A stretch of 20,206 bases of DNA from Silene noctiflora (lineage: Eukaryota; Streptophyta; Magnoliopsida; Caryophyllales; Caryophyllaceae): contig VHZZ01003537.1 in the NCBI GenBank assembly GCA_009801015.1, forward strand, positions 7,064-27,269. The letters run 5' to 3'. Every line of letters begins with the position of its first letter. Position 1 is the stretch's first letter. A program made the position numbers and the translations under genes. Below, piece by piece: positions 1 through 9,082 of the stretch. The notes under the pieces were generated by a model. That model was given only the letters and a program-made list of their open reading frames with translations. It made no database searches and was not told the DNA's origin.

Positions 1-507
1 CGCTCGTTACGATGAGCGGGGCTTAGGGGGGTGTGGCTGCGGTCCCCCACTGGCAGGGCTACACACCTTGGTGTGTAGTCAGTGATGTGATGTGGTGTAA
101 CGTGGTGTGGGTTGGAGATGGAATGGTGTGATGCTTTGTGTGTTAATGTTACTGTTGTTGTATGTTAATATGGTACTTACCTTGTGTGGTGTTTCCTTGT
201 TTGTTTTCTTTGTGTTGTGTCTGTCGTGATGCTTATGGTGAGCAGTCAGTCTTGACAGGTTGTTTTTGGAAGTCTTGCTGGGTGTCAGAGGGACGAGTTG
301 CCACGAGTCACGACGGTTTAGATATATAGATGATAGTAGTATGAGTTGTATTTTCTTCCTTGTTTATACCTTGTAATCACTTGTAATTACATTAAATGTT
401 CTGTTATCGACGTTTGATCATTTCTTGCCTCGGGTAACCGAGAGGGTAACGCCCTTATCTGTTTAGGAAGGTCTTGTTAAGGCTCCTTGGTAGATGGGGG
501 TGTTACA
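1..507 (+). mobile_element. LTR-A: 3' part of an LTR, retrotransposon truncated by window edge
   Basis: This is the 3' half of a long terminal repeat on the plus strand. It aligns by eye with the end of LTR-B (18625-20100): both have a TACAC...GTGTGTAG hairpin followed by GTC, a GCCTCGGG-AACCGAG hairpin, a CTTGGTA(A/G)-type stretch, and the terminal GGGGGTGTTACA. The LTR ends in CA at 507. What follows (AGTTTCC...) lacks the TGGTATCAGAGC primer site seen after LTR-B, so this copy is a 3' LTR or a solo LTR. The 5' half lies outside the window. AGTTT at 508-512 would be the target-site duplication, which cannot be checked here. The TG/CA ends and the close relative with an iMet primer site support a Ty3/gypsy or Ty1/copia origin; which of the two is not decided. 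Confidence 0.75.
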
Positions 508-1137
508 AGTTTCCTAACTAGGGTTAATGGGAGATTAGGGGATTGATTAAAGGGTAGATCCATGCTTTATTGAGTCCATCTTGGTTGATTAAACATGTTG
601 TTATAGTTCTAGTGTTAGTGCACATGTTATGTTTGATGAAATGCTTGACTCACAACCTTGCATGTTTCTCTACCCATTCAACACCTCGTACAAGACCAAA
701 AGTCTTAGGAGATGTTAGACCATGCACAGGTGTACAACAAAAGCTGACCCGACTCAACTTATGAATTGCAAGACCGAAAGTTTCAATCCTATTCTATCAA
801 TGACCTTAACCAAACTCTAGACTCATATCCTTGGGTTTACCATTTGAACACCCCTATGATCCCATGACACCCTCGTGCGTTTCTCTATATTTTTTATATC
901 GCTATTTTACATACTTGCTTTCATTTGTTTATATTTGTTGTTATTAGTTGTAGTTGTTCTTTCACCTTATCAATCAAATCAATTATGACACCCCTCCTAC
1001 TATTTTAAGCACTATCTTTGTTCCAAGTAAAACATAATTTAGCCATCCTTTGGGTTCGACCTCTACTTACTACTTGCTAAGTTGTTTGTTGAGTTACAAA
1101 TATTGTTTGGTGGTTAAACGACAAATCATCAACACAA
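508..1137 (-). mobile_element. non-coding transposon-like module, minus strand, decayed
   Basis: No gene is visible here. Read on the minus strand, the part near 1050-1070 gives AGAGGTCGAACCCAAAGG, followed by a long A-rich stretch. It resembles the GGGTCGAATCACGGGGAGC stretch and A-rich tail at 15745-16400 on the plus strand. Similar motifs, from memory, occur in non-coding parts of many plant LTR retroelements; I cannot assign the clade. Short open frames here (for example 570-764) have low-complexity products and no recognisable domain. The boundary at about 1137 is estimated from where similarity to LTR-B begins, not from a terminal motif. Confidence 0.35.
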
Positions 1138-1165
1138 TCCACCACAACTCCGCAACCACCTCACT

Positions 1166-1280
1166 GGTACATGGGACACACCCGCGGTACCAACAACCCA
1201 GTAACACCACCGCATCACCACCTACCAAACAACCGGACCGCAATTCGTAAAACAGGTACTCGGGACACACCCTTGGCACC
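1166..1280. repeat. two copies of a 26-bp imperfect palindrome, 89 bp apart
   Basis: Positions 1166-1191 and 1255-1280 share the pattern GGTACNYGGGACACACCC followed by two to three bases and GGYACC. The first copy has outer arms GGTAC/GTACC that can pair. They lie in the part of LTR-D downstream (in LTR sense) of its two-hairpin module. They may be remnants of an internal tandem duplication. Confidence 0.5.
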
Positions 1281-1367
1281 TCTAGCTCGGGTGCTAACCG
1301 GACCCCTGCTAGGCGGTCGTGACCCCACACGGGCCCCTCCATACTCAAGTCATTAGCGTGCACGTCC

Positions 1368-1430
1368 CTCTTGGAGTGAGAAGCTCCAAGAGGCTACCCA
1401 AGCGTAAGACGGTCTCCCGACCCGTCTTAC
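1368..1430 (-). other. paired-hairpin module in LTR-D
   Basis: In LTR sense (minus strand) hairpin 1 has stem GTAAGACGG/CCGTCTTAC (1422-1430 with 1404-1412) and a 9-nt loop. Hairpin 2 has stem CTCTTGGAG/CTCCAAGAG (1384-1392 with 1368-1376) and a 7-nt loop. GGGACGTGCAC follows at once. Both stems are perfect over 9 bp. The order and spacing match the two hairpins of LTR-B although the stem sequences differ. Confidence 0.7.
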
Positions 1431-1790
1431 TTCTCCTCAACAAACATGTACCACCTCCACAACTCAACCAATAACCTCTAACATCCACCACAATCACATA
1501 TATACAATATGAACAAAATATACCAATTAAAATGCCTATAAAATTCATAACTAATTCTAGAAAAATCGAAACGATGAAAGGAAAATTGGATCGAGACCCT
1601 AAAACTTTTAGCTACAAATAATTAGTCATGATACTTTCCCAAATTCCAAACTTTTTAAGGATTTTTAGGCAGATTTCCAACAACTAACAGAATTTGTCCC
1701 ATAAAAAGTATTTGCTTATAAAACGGGTTTAACAAATCATTATTATTGAGCAAATCAAAAGCCTAACATCATCCAGACTCTCCAAATTTA

Positions 1791-2165
1791 GGCCCTGTTT
1801 GGTAAACAGCGGATTAATTTCAGCATAAGCAAATTTCAAAACAGATTATAAATGACAGATTTTATCAGAAGGTTTGACTAGCATATTACAATTAGCATAA
1901 CTAATTTCAGTGTTTGGTAATTGGCAGATTAGGATTAGTAGTTTCTTAGTTTTCTTTGTAAAATGTAGTAAAAATTCCTAGTTTAGAATATGTTAACCAA
2001 TATGCTGGGGTAAGCAGCATATTGTAAACCAGCATATTGACCCCAAATATGTTGTTTCAATATGTTGTTTACCAAACATTAAAATTAGCATATTAATTGG
2101 TCAAACATGTTAAAACCCTTGAATATGCTAAAAATCGGTCAATATTTCGTTTACCAAACATGACC
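1791..2165. mobile_element. 375-bp PIF/Harbinger (Tourist-like) MITE
   Basis: The ends are GGCCCTGTTTGGTAAAC (1791-1807) and the inverted GTTTACCAAACATGACC (2149-2165); 15 of 17 terminal positions pair. A TTA trinucleotide lies directly outside each end (1788-1790 and 2166-2168), which is the 3-bp target duplication expected of PIF/Harbinger. The GGNCCTGTTTGG start is typical of Tourist-type MITEs. The interior has no coding frame and holds several repeated AATATGCT/AGCATATT and TATGTTGTTT words, so it is non-autonomous. It sits inside LTR-D and is therefore younger than that insertion. Confidence 0.85.
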
Positions 2166-2749
2166 TTAATTTATGAAAATGACTCATTATAGCTTAGACT
2201 CTTAAGTTAGTTTTAGAACCATTTTCCACAATACAATAAAATTCGCGGATGTTTATCGACGTGTTCATAAAAAAATCACCCAGGACAAACCATAAGGAAT
2301 CTGGTTACAAATTTGACAGGCATAAACAATACTTGAAATAAACTCTAGTCTATGCTTAAAATTTTTAGATATAAACACTTTAAGTTCCCCAAATCAGTCG
2401 AGCAAGCTAACCTACGAATCTGTCAAATAGCTGAACATCTAGATCTACAATTAATCATATTAATCTTAACCTTATGCGCTTAAACACGCCCCTACCTATA
2501 ATTACATGGATAATTACGATTCAAAAGAAGCATAATAGAGTCATATAAGGATTAGAGATACTTAGGTGAAGGTCCTAGAAGGCTCTAAATCTCTTAAGTT
2601 CTCTCCCTTCTCTCTCTATTTTTTTTTGGTGGGTTTGAATAATGAATAATGGAGGCTAGAATTTTGAGACTAGGCTTAAAAGGGGGAAAAAAATAAAGAA
2701 TCCCACAACTTAAAATAAAGCAAGCCACATAAACTCCGATCACCGAACC

Positions 2750-2845
2750 AACTCGACCGAGTACAAAGACCCATCGGTCGAGTAGACCCAACTCATACTC
2801 GGTAACCACTACTCGGTCGAGTGTCGTCCCTCACTCGGTCGAGTG
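2750..2845 (-). repeat. five ACTCGGTCGAGT palindromes near the start of LTR-D
   Basis: Fourteen-bp windows at 2750-2763, 2771-2784, 2796-2809, 2810-2823 and 2832-2845 carry the palindrome with arms ACTCG/CGAGT around a 2-bp centre. The copies at 2771 and 2796 are degenerate. Steps between copies are 21, 25, 14 and 22 bp, unlike the regular 19 bp in LTR-B. The position, just downstream of the LTR start and upstream of the presumed core promoter, is the same as in LTR-B. Confidence 0.8.
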
Positions 2846-2871
2846 CACCAACTAAAATCCAGGGTATTACA

Positions 2872-4530
2872 TCTTTAATCGAACACCTAATCCCGTCCGC
2901 CTCGATAGCGGCCTCTACTAATGATTGAGATTGCCGTTTACATTGATTATGTTGATTATATGCATGCTATGAAACATCCATTATATTAAATCCTAGTATG
3001 TGAAGATTAGACTATGACGGTTAATTAACAATTAGAATTAGAAGTCGAATTGGGATTTACATGTGTGATATGTAAAATACAAACAACGAATTTACGTCAC
3101 ATAAATGTCAATTGAATCTTTCAAAGAAGAAATAAAAGAAAATAATAATAAAAAAGTGGTAAAATAAATGGAATGACCTAAATATACATTTAATTAGGCG
3201 ATAATAAGGGTTAATAGTCGATTAATAATGAGTAATATAAGCTACGTCGAAGCAGGAAGGAGTTTAGAGGCAAAAACCAGCTTAGAACAGGCACGACAAC
3301 AAATGCGTTTTCTGGAAGAGGCGCAACATCCTCTGCGTCGGTTCAGGAATAAGTTCTGACTGTGAAAGTCAGACCAGGTTGTTGTTTGCGGTTGGTTAAT
3401 TGAGAAAGTTGATTTTATTCATCATATTTACTACGAAAACTCAAATAATAAATATTTAGACAAGTTTAGGATACAAAATCATCTCCAGACCCATTAACAT
3501 TAACTATCAACCATTATGAAGCGAATTTAGAATGAGAAAATTGAATTATAAAGTTTAAGAATCAAATTATCATGAAGGTGAAATAAGTTTACAAAATCGA
3601 ACTCAAGAGACTAAATATTGATTATTAAGCCACGCAAATCCGAATTTGATGATAAAAGATGAAATAAATCGACTAATATTAATTATTAGCCATCCAAGTC
3701 AAGTAGATTTAAAAGAAAACCTTAGAAAATAACCAAAAGGAAAATAACTCGAGAAAATATGGACATTTAGAAGAAAAGGAAGAAAAGAAAGAAGAAAAGG
3801 GAATAAAGAACACAAATTGAAAACAAAAGAAAAAGCAGCAACTGAAAGCAGCCTCCAAAAAAGACGCAACAAAGGTTGCGTTTCTTCTAAAAGGCGCATC
3901 AATTGGTGCATTTTCTCAAGCCGTCAGATCTGGGGTTTGTCGAAATTGGTTTTAAAGCTTAGGTTTTATGAAATATTAATGGTTATTTGGCATTTATATG
4001 ATATAAACTCGTAAAAAATCATGCAAAGACAATAAAAGAAAGATTACATGAGATTTGCGCCCTCAGACTTACATGTTAGCGTCGCGAGATTTAAGTAAAA
4101 TCGTCTTTAGTGATAACTCGACTCAAATTTTAATGTAGGATGAAAGTGCCCTTAATTGCTCAAGAAAATAGACTAGATTGATTTTTAGATTGATTAATTG
4201 GTGTGTAGTTGGTCAAATTGGTTGGTCATGCAAAACAAGACGGGAACCACGATAGGAATCAGGCTTATGTGGTCGATTGATCAAACACGTAGTTGTCAAT
4301 AACAATATCACAGTCTTAAAATGCAAAGAGAGAAGAGAAGGGCGGACACTCGCGTGAGAAATAATGAGGCTGAAGACCTCTATTTATACTCGCGAGAAAA
4401 GATCTAGAAAAAATTCGAAATAGGAGAAAAGAGGGCCCTGGAAGAGGCGCAACGTTTGTTGCGGTCCTTTAAAGCCTTAAAGGGACGCATCTCCTGCTGT
4501 GTTTCTCCCTAGAGGGTTTCTTCCTCAGTA
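2872..4530. other. gene-free region with scattered GCGCAAC/GTTGCG hairpins, probable decayed retroelement
   Basis: No gene is supported. Three clusters of a related short motif stand out. They are TGGAAGAGGCGCAACATCC near 3314, GACGCAACAAAGGTTGCGTTTC near 3862 with GGCGCATCAATTGGTGCAT just after, and TGGAAGAGGCGCAACGTTTGTTGCGG near 4438. Each forms or nearly forms a GCAAC/GTTGC hairpin. The sequence around them is A-rich and non-coding. From memory, such motifs occur in LTRs of some plant Ty3/gypsy elements, but no LTR ends or primer site could be found. Confidence 0.4.
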
Positions 4531-5137
4531 AGAAATTTTTTTACGTGGAATTAAAGGGAAGAAGATATATCTTTTTCATACTCCGCAAGAGATGATATTT
4601 GTGTCGGTATTTATTATTAAAAAATATATTTAGTGATGGTTTTCCAGAATATTCCGACTCGGGCTGAGATGAGTTCAAAAAACAGAGACGGTTTTTGACC
4701 CAGTCTTCGAATTGACTATACTTAACGTCAAAACGACCGTATTGGCACATAGACGACGACGACTAAGGGGTTGACACGAGTATCTGTGTTATCATTTATC
4801 GACGGATTTACGAAACGTCATAAAATCATGATATATGCTAAACATGCGGTGCAATCATCGCCGGATGGGTTTTGAGAGGTGCGAAACCGAGGTATCTTTA
4901 GAAAGCATTAAGTGTACATCTAATGAAACATCTACCGGTGTATAAAGAAATTTTCCAAAAATTATAATTTTATTAGATTCTTTATATACTCAATAACCTT
5001 GACTTATATTTAATTTCATCAAGTCCTTATATTCAATCTCGTGCCATTTTGTACACGCCTAAAACTAGTTTTAAATTGAAAGTGAAGAAATGATCAATAC
5101 ATTAAGGAAACTTAAAGAAATGTCCGAGAAAAGTGAG
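4531..5137 (-). other. gene-free region upstream of CCT8, possible retroelement remnant
   Basis: The longest open frame is 69 codons on the minus strand (4541-4750), rich in Ser, Asn, Tyr and Lys. I recognise no domain in it and do not call a gene. GC content is mixed and there are no terminal repeats. Together with the preceding block it may be one decayed minus-strand LTR, but no boundary is visible. Confidence 0.3.
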
Positions 5138-5429
5138 TATATAAACGGTTATCGGGCTCGTTGAAGAAAAAAAAAAAAAGTAAAAAATATCAAAATGTAC
5201 TCGTAGAAAGTATACTCCGTATAAGAGCGGGGGAAAAATGTTGTGCACTGTTGTGGTGGTATTTATTCCTAGGGCTTTCGTTCCACTTCCTTTTCTTTTC
5301 TTCATTTCAAATCAAAATCTCACAAAACCCTAATTCTCAAAAATCCAAAATAAAAAAACCCAGATTTTGTAATTCATCCTTGTATATCTACTCGAATCAT
5401 AATCAATCATAAATAAATAAACAACAAAG
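5138..5429 (+). promoter_or_regulatory. CCT8: CCT8 promoter-proximal region and 5' UTR
   Basis: A good TATA box, TATATAAA, is at 5138-5145, 285 bp before the start codon; a weaker TATAAG is at 5220-5225. A telo-box, AAACCCTAA, is at 5325-5333. This element is common near the start sites of plant genes for translation and growth, which fits a chaperonin subunit. The leader from about 5260 to 5429 is pyrimidine- then A-rich, as usual for plant 5' UTRs. The transcription start cannot be fixed from sequence alone. Confidence 0.5.
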
Positions 5430-8400
5430 ATGGCGCCACTACAATCAAATATGTTTAAAGAAGGGACTCGCCATCTTTCTGGACTTGATGAAGCTGTCCT
5501 AAAAAATGTTGATGCTTGTAAAGAACTCTCTGACATTACTCGCACTTCTTTGGGTCCTAATGGTATATTTTTTCTCTGTAATTTGCTTTTTAGATCTCTG
5601 ATTTGCTTTTCTGCATCTGGGTTTACTTTCGATTTACTTGATTTGAGGTTTAGATTATTGGGTTCTTTGCATTTCGGTTAAATCATGTTTCTGTCCGGCT
5701 AACAAGTGTCTCGAAACGCGAGAATGATATATATGACCCGCGTTTCGGAATGAATTGAATGACGTATTCTCGTTTTTGGTGTTATTAGTTGTTTATCATT
5801 TCTGAATGTTGTAAACTTATTGTGGACATTTTGATTTGAAATTAGAAATGCGATAGTAAATATAACTTGCTGTGCTGCAGTTTATACTGGATTAGTTTCT
5901 GTTTTCTTATCCATCTGGTTCGAGTTTTGTAGCCAAACAGGGCCCGTCTCTTGATTTAATGTATGTTTAAGGTGAGTGAAAGTCAACTTCAGTGATTTTC
6001 GTGTAGGAAGGAACAAGCTGGTGATTAACCATTTGGATAAGCAATTTGTCACAAATGATGCGGCCACTATTGTGAGTGAGCTCGAGGTGCAGCATCCCGC
6101 TGCTAAAATATTGGTTCTGGCTGGGAAGGCTCAGCAGGAGGAGATAGGTGATGGAGCCAACTTGACGATATCTTTTGCTGGAGAGATGTTACGAGGTGCA
6201 GAGGAGCTTATAAGGATGGGATTGCACCCAAGTGAAATAATTACAGGATATAATAAAGGAATCAATAAGGTCTGTCTTTACTTCTATGCTGATCGGTTTA
6301 GCAGTTTTGCCAATGCACACTACATGCGTTAATGGATTAACTTTATAACTTTGTTAAACATTGACCCTCAGGCAATTGAGTTTCTAGAAGAGTTAGTCGT
6401 AGAAGGATCTGACAAAATGGATGTGAAAAACAACGACGAGGTTATATCTCGAATGAGAGCCGCAGTCGCAAGCAAGCAATTTGGTCAAGAGGATGTATTA
6501 TGCAAACTCATTGCAGATGTATGCGCCCTTTGCTCATCAAATTGCATTGTATTTTGTATCTAATATTTGTACTGATGTCTGGTCATTTTGTTGTATATTG
6601 AAATATTTCTTGCCACAGGCTTGCATCCAAGTATGCCCAAAGAACCCATTGAACTTTAATGTTGATAATGTGCGTGTTGCTAAACTTGTGGGAGGAGGTC
6701 TGAACAACTCTACTGTTGTCCGAGGCATGCTTTTGAAGAATGATGCTGTTGGCAGCATAAAGCGAGTGGAGAAGGCCAAGGCAAGTGACTCTTAACTCTT
6801 TATTGAAATGAGCTGGCTCTTCCATTTATTGTTTCCATTCAATGCTGTTGTTTGTTGCATTTTTCCTACTTTTGCCGAGCCAGTTCATTGCTTGTACCTG
6901 GTATTTCTTACTTGTCTTCGGATACATAAATATTCTACATTATATGTACACGACACTCTTATTGATATTTCTTTGGCTGTTAAGTGCATTTTTTGATATC
7001 TGACTTGTTTACTCTCATTCTGAGATTGGTAGCATTTCTGTTGGTGAGTTGGATCTCACTGGGATGATTGATTGTGCAATCCAGACCTTACATCAATGTT
7101 TTATACCACTGATGGGATTCTATGTTTTGTTCTTAGTGGACTGAGGTTGTATAATTTGATGTCAATATGTAACATGCGATAGGTGACACACACACACACA
7201 CACAATATAAAGTATCTTATACATGGATTTTAAGCGAACAGCATGATATGAATATGTGCGAATTGCTGGAGGTTGAGTGAATCAGATAACTCAGGACTAA
7301 CTTCAGCATTTTGCCTCTTGCTATGCTTCATGTGTTTGTTCGTAAGTCTTGCTAAAACCCTGTTATTTTTTGACAGGTTGCTGTGTTTGTGCAAGGTGTT
7401 GATACTTCTGCCACTGAAACAAAAGGAACAGTCTTGATTCACAGCGCTGATCAGGTATCCTAACCATTGTAGCTCAGCACTAGTATTGGTTTAATAGAGT
7501 GTAGCTAGTTGGACTTGGACAGTTGCACTTCTTGTCTGTCTCTTTTGTAAAAGCACTTATTTACGTTTTGTCCTTGTGTAGTGATAGTTCAATTAAAAAG
7601 TGGTTGATTTATCAGGCATTTGCTTACTGTTGTGTGTATACTATTTTGGGACCTTACAGCTGCAAAACTATGCAAAAACTGAAGAAGCAAGAGTGGAGGA
7701 GCTTATCAAAGCAGTTGCTGAATCTGGTGCCAAAGTTATTGTCAGTGGTGGAGCAGTAGGTGATATGGCATTACACTTTTGCGAACGCTACAAGTATGTT
7801 CTATTTGCATTCTTCAACTATGCAGGGGTTAATTACTGTTTGTCCCTGATTTAAAATGAAGCCGTGTACACATTGTCTGATGTGATTTTATGAAACTTGT
7901 GCAATTAATTAAATTATGTTGATGATGTCTTCAAGTTATGGTTGTACACATTGTCTGATGTGATTTTATGAAACATATGCATTTTATTAAATTATGTTGG
8001 TGATGTCTTCGAGTTATGGTTGTACAATATTCTGTCTTAGACTGTACATCAATAGTGGATGTTCATACTATTGTTCATGGTATTAGATGTGGGTTTGAAA
8101 CCTGATCTCAGAATCAGTAGACACTGTTTGATGTCTTTTTGCCATAAATGCAGCCCACAAAGGTTCAAATTGCAGTCACGGCGACCTTCAAATAACTTGG
8201 TCACGTTTCGTTGTTGTTGCCTAGATTTGATACCAAGCTATTGGTTTATCAAGACCTTACACCCTCTCAAATATTCCACCAATTATTTTGTTATTTTTTT
8301 CAATATTGTTTCTGCTTTTATCTATTTACAGTTATGCAACAAATTTGTAAGGTTCACTGCCTTTTGTGCAAACACAACTTGATATGCTTCTATTGTATAA

Positions 8401-9043
8401 TGCTAATTTCATCTTGCTTTTCAGGCTCATGGTTTTGAAAATAAGCTCCAAATTTGAGCTGAGAAGATTTTGTCGCACAACTGGGGCTATTGCTCTTGTA
8501 AGGATTTTGATATCTATATGATGGCCTTCTATTGCTCATTTTTAAGTGATTTAAAATTGTTTGTTCCTTGTAATGAATCAAGATACCTTACCAACTAATA
8601 TATATGTCCTTGCATGGTTTGTGTTGCAGTTGAAGCTCAGCCAACCTAATCCTGATGATTTAGGATATGTCGATTCTGTTTCGGTTGAGGAAATTGGTGG
8701 TACTACGGTATGTTCTCTGAGAATTGCTGTACTTTGTTGTCCTTGTGTGTAATTATTTTTATTAGGTATAATTAAGTTTGGTTATGTGTTGGCTTTCTAG
8801 GGTCTTGATTTTGTGTGTGTTATAATCTTCTTGAAACTTTATCATGCAGGTCACAATAGTAAGAAATGAAGAAGGTGGGAACTCTATTGCCTCTGTGGTT
8901 TTGAGAGGAAGTACAGATAGTATATTAGATGATTTGGAAAGGGCAGTTGATGACGGAGTCAATACATACAAGGCATGTAGTCTCTTTTTGTATGTGATTA
9001 ATATTTATAAACATCTCTTTGAATACATGTGGCTGATCATGCT

Positions 9044-9082
<39 letters not shown>

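Larger units (their letters stand above)
1138..2871 (-). mobile_element. LTR-D: minus-strand LTR-like copy, interrupted by a MITE
   Basis: On the minus strand this region begins at 2871 with TGTAATACCC, the same start as LTR-B (TGTAATACTC). Just inside it are five ACTCGGTCGAGT-type palindromes (2750-2845), then T-rich promoter-like sequence. Further in are two hairpins (1404-1430 and 1368-1392) followed by GGGACGTGCAC (1358-1368), in the same order as in LTR-B. The LTR-B 3' hairpin and GTGTTACA end are not found, so the 3' end is probably lost or diverged near 1137. Removing the inserted MITE at 1791-2165 leaves about 1.36 kb, close to the 1.48 kb of LTR-B. Sequence identity to LTR-B is low outside the motifs, so it is a related family or subfamily rather than a recent sister copy. 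Confidence 0.6.

Noticed and set aside
1171-1363. Open frames on both strands within LTR-D.
   Set aside because: They lie in the GC-richer part of an LTR with hairpins and duplicated palindromes, and no protein family is recognisable.
4541-4750. A 69-codon minus-strand frame upstream of CCT8.
   Set aside because: No domain or homologue is recognised, and the surrounding sequence looks like decayed repeat.
2872-5137. Possible intact LTR retrotransposon between LTR-D and CCT8.
   Set aside because: No gag/pol frames, primer site or polypurine tract were found in this interval.
5161-5412. An 83-codon plus-strand frame before the CCT8 start, possibly an upstream ORF.
   Set aside because: It begins in a poly-A run near or before the likely transcription start and its translation is low complexity; no support for expression.
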